From an uncultured Roseovarius sp. (GTDB lineage: Bacteria; Pseudomonadota; Alphaproteobacteria; Rhodobacterales; Rhodobacteraceae): a stretch of 64,000 nt of DNA. Positions 44,092-52,408 of this stretch are shown in pieces. The notes under the pieces are model-generated. The model worked only from the letters and a program-made list of their open reading frames with translations. It had not been told where the DNA came from and did not search any database. Location of the stretch: the NCBI GenBank assembly GCA_947499555.1, contig CANMOU010000002.1, positions 817,001 to 881,000 on the forward strand, in the 5' to 3' direction. Position numbers and translations under genes: made by a program. The stretch's first letter is position 1. The number at the start of each line of letters is the position of its first letter.

Positions 44092-44769
44092 ATGAAAGAC
44101 GGGCCAGATATATCGCGCGTCGCCTTTCTGATCGGTGATCCGGCGCGCGCAAACATCCTTACTGCGCTCATGAGCGGCAGGGCCCTGACCGCCAGCGAAT
44201 TGGCGAATGAGGCAGGGGTTACGCTGCAGACCGCCTCATCCCATCTGAGCAAATTGGAGATGGGTGGCCTTATCTGCCCGCGACGCGAGGGTCGCCACAA
44301 ATACTTCCGCCTTGCGGGTGCAGAGGTTGCAACGGTCCTCGAGGCGTTGATGGGGCTTGCCGCAGGAACCGGTCAGTTGCGGCATCGTCCGGGTCCAAAA
44401 GATCCGGAACTGCGTCGGGCTCGAGTTTGCTACAATCATCTGGCGGGTGACATGGGCACGCAGATGTTTGACAGTATGTGTGACCGAGGGTTTTTAAAAA
44501 GCTCAGGTGATGATTTGTCTCTGACGGATGCCGGAGGAGCTTTCATCAAAGGCTTTGGAATCGATCTTGGCGCACTGCCAGAATCGCGTGCGCCGCTTTG
44601 CAGAGCCTGCCTTGATTGGTCGGAACGACGGTCACATCTTGCCGGACAGGTCGGTCGTGCGATGCTGTTGCGGATCGAAGATCTGAAATGGGCTAGCCGT
44701 GTCGATGGCACTCGGGTTGTCCGTTTCACACCGGCTGGGCTACATGCTTTCGGACAGACCTTTGGTTAA
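44092..44769 (+). CDS. ArsR-like winged-helix transcriptional regulator
   Basis: A 225-residue DNA-binding protein with an N-terminal ArsR wHTH (about 1-85): IGDPARANILTALMSG, LTASELANEAGVTLQTASSH (recognition helix) and LSKLEMGGLICPRREGRHKY. The C-terminal 130 residues, with PLCRACLDWSERRSHLAGQ, form an extra domain found in longer ArsR-like regulators; the two cysteines of LCRAC could sense a ligand or metal but no CVC-type arsenic site is present. Divergent from the NIPSNAP-ABM pair; an inverted repeat lies between them. Confidence 0.88.
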   Translation: MKDGPDISRVAFLIGDPARANILTALMSGRALTASELANEAGVTLQTASSHLSKLEMGGLICPRREGRHKYFRLAGAEVATVLEALMGLAAGTGQLRHRPGPKDPELRRARVCYNHLAGDMGTQMFDSMCDRGFLKSSGDDLSLTDAGGAFIKGFGIDLGALPESRAPLCRACLDWSERRSHLAGQVGRAMLLRIEDLKWASRVDGTRVVRFTPAGLHAFGQTFG

Positions 44770-44810
44770 AATGAAATGCTCACCAAAGGCAGGTCTAATC
44801 GCAGAATTCG

Positions 44811-44843
44811 TCAGTCCAGATTGAAGTCGACATAAGTCCAATA
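44811..44843. promoter_or_regulatory. TauR-type direct repeats upstream of tauR
   Basis: Read on the minus strand, three imperfect direct repeats resemble the CTGGAC-YTAA box reported for Rhodobacter capsulatus TauR: TTGGACTTAT, GTCGACTTCA and CTGGACTGAC. The AGTCC/GA cores on the plus strand start at 44813, 44825 and 44835, about one helical turn apart. They end 13 bases before the tauR start codon, a position suited to autoregulation. Confidence 0.55.
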
Positions 44844-44855
44844 TAAACGGGTCTC

Positions 44856-46325
44856 ATGTCAATTTCGGTTGAGACCTTTTTTCTGGCCCCAGGCGCGGAA
44901 GGCACACTTCAGGCGCAGATTCAGCAAATGATCGCCCAAGGGATTCTGTCGGGTCGTTTTCGAAAGGGTGAAAAGCTTCCATCATCGCGCAAACTGGCGC
45001 AGCATCTAAGTGTGAGCCGCATCACGGTCACGCTGGCCTACACCGAGCTCTTGGCGAATGATTATCTCGAAAGCCGGGATCGTTCGGGATATTTTGTCTC
45101 CGAGAACGCACCGGAGCCGCCAGAATTTCAACCACACCTGCCGCGACGTGACACCATTGACTGGAGCCGCGCTCTTGGCCGGAAATTCACCGGTGGCGCA
45201 GTTCCGCAAAAGCCACAGGATTGGTCCCGATACCCCTATCCGTTCATCTATGGTCAGACAGACCCAAGCCTGTTTGACCACGCGAGCTGGCGGCATTGTG
45301 CCTTGCGCGCGCTTGGACAAAAAGACTTTCAGTCGCTCGCAGCAGATCACTACGATCAGGACGATCCTCTGCTCATCGAATTCATCCTGCGCCACACCTT
45401 GCCACGACGGGGTATTTCGGCTGAGCCTGGCGAGGTGTTGCTGACGATGGGGGCGCAGAACGCCTTGTGGCTGACTGCGCAGGTCTTGTTGACTCAGCGC
45501 CGCACGGCGGCGGTTGAGGATCCGTGCTATCACGCGCTGCGCGATATCCTGACCCAATCGCGCTGTCATCTCGCCCCGGTCGCCGTAGACCGGGATGGGC
45601 TGCGACCGGACCGGCTTCCCAAGCAGGCGGATGTCATTTTTACGACACCTAGCCACCAGGCACCGACGAATGCCACAATGCCGCTGGCACGACGGCAGGC
45701 CCTGCTTCAGGAAGCCAAGGAACGCGAGGCGCTGATTGTCGAAGATGATTACGAGTTCGAGATTTCTTTTCTCAGATCGCCTCTGCCTGCGCTCAAGTCG
45801 CTCGATACTGATGGGCGCGTGATCTATGTCGGCAGCTTCTCAAAATCGATCTTCCCGGGGCTGCGGCTGGGCTACATGGTCGGACCGCAGGCTTTCATTC
45901 GAGAGGCCAGAGCTTTGCGGGCGAGTGTATTGAGGCACCCGCCCGGGCATATGCAAAGGACAACCGCCTACTTCCTCAGTCTGGGATACTATGACAGCCT
46001 GATCCGACGGATCGGTCAGGTCTATGCGCGCCGCCGAAAGGTGATGGAGGCCGCTCTGGAGGCGCACGGTCTGGGCGTCGTGGGACGTGGCGTATTTGGC
46101 GGAAGCTCGATCTGGATGCGTGCGCCGGAGGGGGTGAACACGGCAGAGCTTGCGCAGGTCTTGATGAAAAAGGGCGTTCTGATCGAGCCGGGACACTCAT
46201 TTTTTGACGCTGAAAGCGCGCCCACGAACTATTATCGTCTGGCCTACTCATCGATTCCCTCGGAAAAGATACCAGCAGGTATCGCGATTCTGGGTGAAAC
46301 GCTTCAGAGTTGGCATGATCGCTAA
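44856..46325 (+). CDS. tauR: MocR-family taurine/sulfonate regulator TauR
   Basis: A 489-residue GntR-MocR regulator: an N-terminal winged helix (about 15-80, with GRFRKGEKLPSSRKLAQHL and SRITVTLAYTEL) fused to an aminotransferase-like effector domain (about 115-485) that keeps the PLP lysine in GSFSKSIFPGLRLGYM. TauR proteins activate taurine and sulfoacetaldehyde genes. Its position directly upstream of xsc-pta-soeABC supports the name over other MocR members. It starts 87 bases after the ArsR-like gene, behind three TauR-like boxes. No tpa or taurine transporter gene occurs in the window. Confidence 0.87.
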   Translation: MSISVETFFLAPGAEGTLQAQIQQMIAQGILSGRFRKGEKLPSSRKLAQHLSVSRITVTLAYTELLANDYLESRDRSGYFVSENAPEPPEFQPHLPRRDTIDWSRALGRKFTGGAVPQKPQDWSRYPYPFIYGQTDPSLFDHASWRHCALRALGQKDFQSLAADHYDQDDPLLIEFILRHTLPRRGISAEPGEVLLTMGAQNALWLTAQVLLTQRRTAAVEDPCYHALRDILTQSRCHLAPVAVDRDGLRPDRLPKQADVIFTTPSHQAPTNATMPLARRQALLQEAKEREALIVEDDYEFEISFLRSPLPALKSLDTDGRVIYVGSFSKSIFPGLRLGYMVGPQAFIREARALRASVLRHPPGHMQRTTAYFLSLGYYDSLIRRIGQVYARRRKVMEAALEAHGLGVVGRGVFGGSSIWMRAPEGVNTAELAQVLMKKGVLIEPGHSFFDAESAPTNYYRLAYSSIPSEKIPAGIAILGETLQSWHDR

Positions 46326-46455
46326 CCGCAAGCGTCAGCCGAGTTAATAGTTATATATATCAGTAATTTATGTATTCAGTAGAAACCAATACGACACGTC
46401 CGTGTCTTTCAGTTTTGTCAAAAATTGAGAAGCACCGTCTCAATAATTTGCATTT

Positions 46456-46488
46456 CTGGACATAAATGGGTTACAAATCTGGCCCTAG
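46456..46488 (+). promoter_or_regulatory. TauR box candidates upstream of xsc
   Basis: CTGGACATAA (46456-46465) matches the remembered CTGGAC-YTAA TauR box at 9 of 10 positions. A weaker CTGGCCCTAG lies 23 bases (about two turns) downstream at 46479-46488. They sit in the 243-base AT-rich gap between tauR and xsc, about 80-115 bases before the xsc start. Inferred from similarity to the box and to the triple repeat before tauR. Confidence 0.5.
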
Positions 46489-46494
46489 AAGGAG

Positions 46495-46572
46495 ATGCAT
46501 CTCGACACTAATTTCAGCCTCAACGCGCCGGGAGACCGGATTCTTCAGTTATTGCTAGGAGCACAACCATGA
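46495..46572 (+). CDS. Possible 25-residue leader ORF overlapping the xsc start
   Basis: ATG 46495 opens a 25-codon ORF (beginning MHLDTNFSLN, ending LLLGAQP) whose TGA overlaps the xsc ATG in the ATGA arrangement at 46569-46572. AAGGAG directly abuts the ATG with no spacer, which is poor for initiation, and xsc has its own AGGAG. It may therefore be chance, or a weakly translated coupling leader. Conservation of the frame in related tauR-xsc intervals would decide. Confidence 0.2.
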   Translation: MHLDTNFSLNAPGDRILQLLLGAQP

Positions 46573-48347
46573 AAATGACAACCGAGGAAGCCTTTGTCAA
46601 AGTCTTGCAACGACACGGCATTCAACATGCCTTTGGAATTATCGGATCGGCAATGATGCCGATTTCGGATATCTTTCCTGCGGCAGGCATTAAATTCTGG
46701 GATTGCGCCCACGAGGGCAGCGCCGGCATGATGTCGGACGGCTACACCCGTGCGACCGGCAAGGTCAGCATGATGATTGCGCAGAACGGCCCTGGCATCA
46801 CCAATTTCGTGACGGCTGTAAAAACTGCTTACTGGAACCACACTCCGCTGCTGCTGGTAACGCCGCAAGCCGCAAACAAAACCATTGGTCAGGGAGGTTT
46901 CCAAGAAGTCGAACAGATGAAACTGTTCGAAGACATGGTCGCCTACCAGGAAGAAGTTCGTGACCCGACACGTGTGGCCGAAGTTCTGACCCGCGTGATC
47001 TCTCAAGCCAAGCGCCTGTCTGGCCCGGCCCAGATCAACATCCCGCGTGACTTCTGGACCCAGGTAGTTGACATCGAAATCCCCGACCCGATCGAATTCG
47101 AAGCAAGCCCCGGTGGCCACAATTCGGTTGCCGAAGCGGCTGCAATGCTGTCGGAAGCCAAAAACCCCGTCATCCTGAACGGTGCCGGAGTGGTTCTGTC
47201 CAAAGGTGGTATCGAAGCATCACAGGAATTGGCAGAGCGTCTGGAAGCCCCTGTATGCGTGGGCTACCAGCACAATGACGCCTTCCCCGGCTCGCATCCT
47301 CTCTTTGCTGGTCCGTTGGGCTACAACGGATCCAAAGCTGGCATGCAGTTGATCAAAGAAGCGGATGTCGTTCTGTGCCTTGGCACCCGTCTGAACCCGT
47401 TCTCAACGCTGCCAGGCTACGGTATCGATTACTGGCCTGCTGATGCCAAGATTATTCAGGTTGATATCAACCCCGACCGGATCGGCCTGACCAAGAAAGT
47501 CACTGTCGGCATCGTGGGTGACGCCGCAAAAGTTGCGCAAGGCATCCTGAAAAACCTCAGCGAAACCGCAGGCGACGACAAACGTGAAGAGCGCCGTGCG
47601 CATATTGCTCAGGTGAAATCGGCCTGGGCACAAGAGCTGACCTCGATGAACGAAGAGCAGGACGATCCAGGCACCAACTGGAACGAACGTGCTCGCGCGG
47701 CCAAGCCGGACTGGATGAGCCCCCGCATGGCGTGGCGCGCAATCCAAGCTGCTCTGCCTCGTGAAGCGATCATCAGCTCGGACATCGGCAACAACTGCGC
47801 CATCGGCAACGCCTATCCCAGCTTTGAGGAAGGCCGCAAATACATGGCGCCGGGTCTCTTCGGCCCCTGTGGCTACGGTCTGCCCGCTATCGTGGGAGCC
47901 AAAATCGGCCAGCCTAATGTTCCTGTTGTGGGCTTTGCCGGCGACGGCGCCTTCGGGATTGCTGTGAACGAGCTGACAGCGATTGGCCGGGGTGACTGGC
48001 CGCCGATCACTCAGATCGTGTTCCGCAACTACCAGTGGGGTGCGGAAAAGCGGAACTCGACCCTTTGGTTTGACGACAACTTTGTCGGCACCGAGCTGGA
48101 CGAGCAGGTCTCTTATGCAGGTATTGCGAATGCCTGTGGCCTGAAAGGCGTGATCGCACGGACGCAAGAAGAACTGACCGATGCGCTGAACCAGGCCATC
48201 AAGGACCAGATGGAAAACGGTGTGACCACGCTTATCGAAGCGATGATCAACCAAGAGCTGGGTGATCCGTTCCGCCGTGACGCTATGAAGAAGCCGGTCA
48301 AGGTTGCTGGTATCAGCGCCGACGACATGGTCGAGCAAGCGGTTTAA
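46569..48347 (+). CDS. xsc: Sulfoacetaldehyde acetyltransferase
   Basis: A 592-residue thiamine-diphosphate enzyme that converts sulfoacetaldehyde and phosphate to acetyl phosphate and sulfite, the point where taurine, isethionate and other C2 sulfonates lose sulfur. The TPP-enzyme fold is clear: FGIIGSAMMPISDIFPAAG, DCAHEGSAGMMSDGYTRATG, and the TPP motif VVGFAGDGAFGIAVNEL with later NYQWGAEKRN. The N-terminal GIIGSAMM and HEGSAGMMSDGY wording separates Xsc from acetolactate synthase. Codon use is strongly biased, as for a highly expressed gene. Followed after 21 bases by pta, its usual partner. Confidence 0.97.
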   Translation: MKMTTEEAFVKVLQRHGIQHAFGIIGSAMMPISDIFPAAGIKFWDCAHEGSAGMMSDGYTRATGKVSMMIAQNGPGITNFVTAVKTAYWNHTPLLLVTPQAANKTIGQGGFQEVEQMKLFEDMVAYQEEVRDPTRVAEVLTRVISQAKRLSGPAQINIPRDFWTQVVDIEIPDPIEFEASPGGHNSVAEAAAMLSEAKNPVILNGAGVVLSKGGIEASQELAERLEAPVCVGYQHNDAFPGSHPLFAGPLGYNGSKAGMQLIKEADVVLCLGTRLNPFSTLPGYGIDYWPADAKIIQVDINPDRIGLTKKVTVGIVGDAAKVAQGILKNLSETAGDDKREERRAHIAQVKSAWAQELTSMNEEQDDPGTNWNERARAAKPDWMSPRMAWRAIQAALPREAIISSDIGNNCAIGNAYPSFEEGRKYMAPGLFGPCGYGLPAIVGAKIGQPNVPVVGFAGDGAFGIAVNELTAIGRGDWPPITQIVFRNYQWGAEKRNSTLWFDDNFVGTELDEQVSYAGIANACGLKGVIARTQEELTDALNQAIKDQMENGVTTLIEAMINQELGDPFRRDAMKKPVKVAGISADDMVEQAV

Positions 48348-48368
48348 TACAAGGACGGGCCGGGCGTT

Positions 48369-49382
48369 ATGACTGCAAAACCCATTGCGTTACTGCTGTC
48401 GGATGCCCGGCCTGAACCCGCCACGATCGCGTTGAGCGAAGGCGTAGATCCCCGGATTGTAGAAGGGGGTCTTGCCGCTGTGGATCGGGGCTTTGCCCGG
48501 ATCATTCTTGTCGGTGCGGCGGCCACGGTCGAATCGGAACTTGCCAAGCACGATGCCATGGGGCGCGCTGGGGTTGACGTGCATGACCCGGCAACCTCGC
48601 CTTTGCTGGATGAGTTTGCCGCCGCTTTCTACGAGTTGCGCAAGCACAAAGGCGTTGATGAGGCGAAGGCGCGCTCGATGGTGCAGGATCGGTTGGTCTA
48701 CGCCGCGATGCTGGTGCGGCAGGGCTATGCCGATGGGACCGTCGGCGGCGCTGTGGAAACTACATCAAACGTCGTGCGGGCCGCTATTCAAGTCATTGGC
48801 AAAGCACCTTCGGCCAAGCTGGTGTCGAGTTTCTTTCTGATGTACCCGCCCGATGGCGCGCCAAGTGGCGCACGTGCCATGCTCTATTCCGATAGCGGCT
48901 TGGTGATTGACCCAAGTGCAGAGGAAATGGCGGCCATCGCAGTGGATGCATCGGCCTCTTTCGAGGCCTTGATGAGAGGCACACCGAAGGTTGCGATGTT
49001 GTCATTCTCGACCAAGGGAAGCGCAAAACACCCGATGACCGAGAAGGTTGTCGAGGCAACGACGCTGGTGCAGGGCGAGCATCCGGATCTGAGCGTCGAC
49101 GGTGAGCTGCAATTCGACGCGGCCTTTGTGCCCTCTGTAGGGGAAAGCAAATCACCCGGTTCTAGTGTTGCGGGACAGGCCAATGTGATGATCTTCCCCA
49201 ATCTCGATGCGGGCAACATTGCCTACAAGATCACACAGCGTGTTGGCGGATACACTGCGATCGGCCCTGTGCTTCAGGGGCTGGCCAAACCCGCCAATGA
49301 CCTGTCGCGCGGATGCGTCGCCAGTGACGTGACAGAAATCATCGCCGTGACAATTCTTCAGGCGCGCGCAGGCGCAAACTGA
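48369..49382 (+). CDS. pta: Phosphate acetyltransferase
   Basis: A 337-residue enzyme that converts acetyl phosphate from Xsc into acetyl-CoA. It is the short form containing only the PTA_PTB catalytic domain. Typical segments: LSEGVDPRIVEGG, YADGTVGGAVETTSNVVRAA, SSFFLMYPPDG, GTPKVAMLSFSTKGSAKHP and FPNLDAGNIAYKITQR. Context and substrate supply make its function clear. It lies 21 bases after xsc; a 130-base gap to soeA may hold a secondary promoter. Confidence 0.95.
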   Translation: MTAKPIALLLSDARPEPATIALSEGVDPRIVEGGLAAVDRGFARIILVGAAATVESELAKHDAMGRAGVDVHDPATSPLLDEFAAAFYELRKHKGVDEAKARSMVQDRLVYAAMLVRQGYADGTVGGAVETTSNVVRAAIQVIGKAPSAKLVSSFFLMYPPDGAPSGARAMLYSDSGLVIDPSAEEMAAIAVDASASFEALMRGTPKVAMLSFSTKGSAKHPMTEKVVEATTLVQGEHPDLSVDGELQFDAAFVPSVGESKSPGSSVAGQANVMIFPNLDAGNIAYKITQRVGGYTAIGPVLQGLAKPANDLSRGCVASDVTEIIAVTILQARAGAN

Positions 49383-49512
49383 GACAGAATTGACATGGAC
49401 TGCCGGATGTTCGGAACGAATGTTTCGACGACATCGGGGAAACAGGAAAACAGTCGCGGTGGCCACGAAACTGGCCTAACGTGACAGGAATGTGAACAGG
49501 GAAGGCGACTGC

Positions 49513-52338
49513 ATGCTTGATCAGCCAAAGGTAGATACCTCTCCAAAAGTTTCTGACGAGGTGCGCAAAACGACCTGTTACATGTGTGCCTGTCGTTGCG
49601 GCATCAACGTGCACATGAAGGATGGCAAGGTCGCCTATATCGAAGGCAACCGCGACCACCCTGTGAACAAAGGCGTGCTTTGCGCCAAGGGCAGTGCCGG
49701 TATCATGCAGCACAATGCGCCGTCTCGTTTACGCGCGCCGATGAAACGTGTGGGTCCGCGCGGGTCAGGCGAATTCGAAGAAATCAGCTGGGACGAAGCG
49801 CTCGAGATCGCGGCTGGCTGGCTGGAACCTATTCGTCAGGAAGATCCATCCAAGCTTGCCTTCTTCACGGGGCGCGACCAGAGCCAGAGCTTCACCAGCT
49901 TTTGGGCGCAGAATTTTGGCACGCCGAACTATGCCGCGCATGGCGGGTTCTGTTCCGTCAACATGGCGGCCGCTGGCATCTACACGATGGGCGGAGCTTT
50001 CTGGGAATTTGGACAGCCTGACTGGGATCACACCAAGCTCTTCATGATTTTCGGTGTGGCCGAGGACCATGACAGCAACCCCATCAAGATCGGTATTGGC
50101 AAGATCAAGGCACGTGGGGCCAAGGTCATTGGTGTGAACCCGATCCGGAGCGGTTACAACGCCGTTGCCGATGAATGGGTGGGCATCACGCCGGGCACGG
50201 ATGGTCTCTTTATCCTCGCGCTGGTGCATGAGCTTCTCAAAGCGGGCAAGATTGACCTCACCTATCTGGCGCAATTCACCAATGCGCCAGTGCTCGTCAA
50301 CTCAGATCCGGATTCGCCGGAGTATGGTCTTCTGATGCGGGACAAGGATGGCAAACTGCTGGTCATCGACCGCAAGACAGGCAAGCCAGCACCCTTCGAC
50401 AAGAAAGGGGTGAAGCCCGATCTGTCCGCCACCTATCGTCAGGCCGGGATCACGCATCGCCCGGTCATGCACCTTCTGGCCGAGCGTTACATGAGTGAGG
50501 AGTTCTCGCCCGAGAATGTCTCTGGCCGTTGCGGCATCAGCGCGCGTCGGATCAAGGCGATTGCGTCGGAACTTGCGCGCGTCGCTTTTGAGGAAGAGAT
50601 TGTTCTTAACCACGAATGGACAGATTTCCGCGGCGAGAAACACAAAACGATGGTGGGCCGCCCCGTAAGCTTCCATTCAATGCGGGGCATCTCGGCCCAT
50701 TCCAATGGGTTCCAAACCTGCCGGTCGCTGCACCTTCTGCAAATTCTGCTGGGCTCGGTCGAGGCCCCCGGCGGGTTCCGTTTCAAGCCACCTTACCCCA
50801 AACCGGTCAGCATTCACCCCACACCGCATTGCAAGGTGACACCGGGCAAGCCGCTTGATGGCCCGCATCTGGGCTTTGTGCGGGGACCGGAAGATCTTGC
50901 GCTGAAAGAGGATGGATCACCTGCGCGGATCGATAAGGCATACACCTGGGAAAACCCGATGAGCGCCCATGGTCTTATGCATATGGTGATCTCAAATGCC
51001 TATGCTGGCGATCCCTACAAGATCGACACGCTCTTTATGTACATGGCGAACATGTCGTGGAACTCGTCGATGAACACAAGCGGTGTGATCGACATGCTGA
51101 CCGACAAAGATGAGAGTGGCGAGTATGTGATCCCGCGCATCATCTATTCGGATGCGTATAGCTCTGAGATGGTCGCCTATGCCGACCTCATTCTTCCTGA
51201 TACGACCTATCTGGAGCGGCACGACTGTATCTCGCTTCTGGATCGTCCAATCTGTGAAGCTGATGGTGCTGCGGATGCCATTCGCTGGCCAGTGGTAGAG
51301 CCGGACCGGGATGTGAAGGGCTTCCAGACCGCACTCATCCTTCTGGCCAACAAGATGGGCCTTCCGGGATTCACAAACGAAGATGGCACGGCCAAGTACA
51401 AGGACTATGCCGACTACATCGTCAACCATGAACGCAAGCCGGGCATTGGCCCGCTCGCAGGCTGGCGCACGGGTGAAAAAGGTGTGAGCCATGGACGCGG
51501 TGCACCCAACGAGGCGCAACTGCAAAGCTACATCGACAATGGCGGCTTCTTCGTGAAGCACATCCCAGAGAATTGCGCCTATATGAAGCCGTGGAACATG
51601 GGCTATCAGGACTGGGCGGTAGAACTGGGTCTCTATGACACGCCACAGCCTTACATCTTCGATCTCTATGTCGAGACGATGCGCAAATTCCAGTTGGCCG
51701 CCGAAGGCCATGGAGAACGGCAGCCCCCCGATCACCTGCGGGAACGCATCAAGAAGATGCTCGATCCATTGCCAATCTGGTATCCGCCTTTCGAGGATGA
51801 CGCGGTCGATTTAGAGGAATACCCCGTTCACGCTCTTACACAGCGGCCTATGGCGATGTATCACTCTTGGGGTACGCAAAATGCCTGGCTGCGGCAAATT
51901 CACGGGCGCAACCCGCTTTATCTGCCAACCAAGATCTGGGAGGCCAACGGGTTTGAAGAGGGCGATTGGGCCACGGTGACCTCCGTCCACGGCGAGATCA
52001 CGGTGCCAGTGGCGCATATGGCGGCTTTGAATGAAAACACCGTCTGGACGTGGAACGCGATTGGGAAACGCAAGGGGGCCTGGGCGCTCGACAATGACGC
52101 GCCGGAGGCCACGAAGGGTTTCTTGCTCAATCACCTCATTCACGAGCTTCTGCCACCCAAAGGAGATGGGTTGCGCTGGTCCAACAGTGATCCGATCACC
52201 GGGCAGGCGGCCTGGTTCGACCTGCGCGTGAAGATCAAAAAGGCGCAGGCCCCTGCCGAGGCGCAGCCAGCGTTTGATCCCATCAAATCGCCGGTGGGGC
52301 ATGGCCCGGATCAGCTGACATGGAAGGTGGGCAAATGA
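49513..52338 (+). CDS. soeA: Sulfite dehydrogenase molybdopterin subunit SoeA
   Basis: A 941-residue molybdoenzyme of the DMSO-reductase superfamily. The N-terminal [4Fe-4S] motif is C22-x2-C25-x3-C29-x27-C57. Molybdopterin-binding parts follow (FGVAEDHDSNPIKIGIG, VIGVNPIRSGYNAVADEWVG) with the C-terminal cap NPLYLPTKIWEANGFEEGDW. There is no twin-arginine signal, so it is cytoplasmic, as described for SoeABC and unlike periplasmic SorAB or polysulfide reductases. It oxidises the sulfite released by Xsc to sulfate. Position after xsc-pta supports the substrate. ATG 49513 follows GGGAAGG at good spacing; GTG 49492 is rejected. Confidence 0.9.
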   Translation: MLDQPKVDTSPKVSDEVRKTTCYMCACRCGINVHMKDGKVAYIEGNRDHPVNKGVLCAKGSAGIMQHNAPSRLRAPMKRVGPRGSGEFEEISWDEALEIAAGWLEPIRQEDPSKLAFFTGRDQSQSFTSFWAQNFGTPNYAAHGGFCSVNMAAAGIYTMGGAFWEFGQPDWDHTKLFMIFGVAEDHDSNPIKIGIGKIKARGAKVIGVNPIRSGYNAVADEWVGITPGTDGLFILALVHELLKAGKIDLTYLAQFTNAPVLVNSDPDSPEYGLLMRDKDGKLLVIDRKTGKPAPFDKKGVKPDLSATYRQAGITHRPVMHLLAERYMSEEFSPENVSGRCGISARRIKAIASELARVAFEEEIVLNHEWTDFRGEKHKTMVGRPVSFHSMRGISAHSNGFQTCRSLHLLQILLGSVEAPGGFRFKPPYPKPVSIHPTPHCKVTPGKPLDGPHLGFVRGPEDLALKEDGSPARIDKAYTWENPMSAHGLMHMVISNAYAGDPYKIDTLFMYMANMSWNSSMNTSGVIDMLTDKDESGEYVIPRIIYSDAYSSEMVAYADLILPDTTYLERHDCISLLDRPICEADGAADAIRWPVVEPDRDVKGFQTALILLANKMGLPGFTNEDGTAKYKDYADYIVNHERKPGIGPLAGWRTGEKGVSHGRGAPNEAQLQSYIDNGGFFVKHIPENCAYMKPWNMGYQDWAVELGLYDTPQPYIFDLYVETMRKFQLAAEGHGERQPPDHLRERIKKMLDPLPIWYPPFEDDAVDLEEYPVHALTQRPMAMYHSWGTQNAWLRQIHGRNPLYLPTKIWEANGFEEGDWATVTSVHGEITVPVAHMAALNENTVWTWNAIGKRKGAWALDNDAPEATKGFLLNHLIHELLPPKGDGLRWSNSDPITGQAAWFDLRVKIKKAQAPAEAQPAFDPIKSPVGHGPDQLTWKVGK

Positions 52339-52344
52339 CCAAAG

Positions 52345-52394
52345 CCCAAAACTTTTCGAAAAAGTTTGGGCAAAAGTCTTTTGAAGACTTTTGC
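52345..52394. repeat. Two adjacent hairpins between soeA and soeB
   Basis: CCCAAAACTTTT pairs with AAAAGTTTGGG at 52345-52370 (one-base bulge). It is followed immediately by a perfect 11-bp stem, GCAAAAGTCTT and AAGACTTTTGC, around TTG (52370-52394). The pair fills most of the 70-base gap and ends 7 bases before the soeB Shine-Dalgarno sequence. It looks like a REP-type intergenic element, possibly setting mRNA stability or the soeA:soeB ratio. Confidence 0.75.
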
Positions 52395-52408
52395 GACGGA
52401 GGAAAGGC

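Noticed and set aside
46569-48347. Acetolactate synthase large subunit
   Set aside because: Same TPP fold, but the N-terminal and substrate-region wording and the adjacent pta gene identify Xsc; no small subunit gene follows.
49383-49512. Promoter for soeABC between pta and soeA
   Set aside because: A TTGACA lies at 49389-49394, but no convincing -10 follows; left unclaimed.
49513-52338. Thiosulfate/polysulfide reductase PhsA or formate dehydrogenase
   Set aside because: Same superfamily, but there is no Tat signal, and the position directly after xsc-pta with DmsB/DmsC-type partners fits cytoplasmic SoeA.
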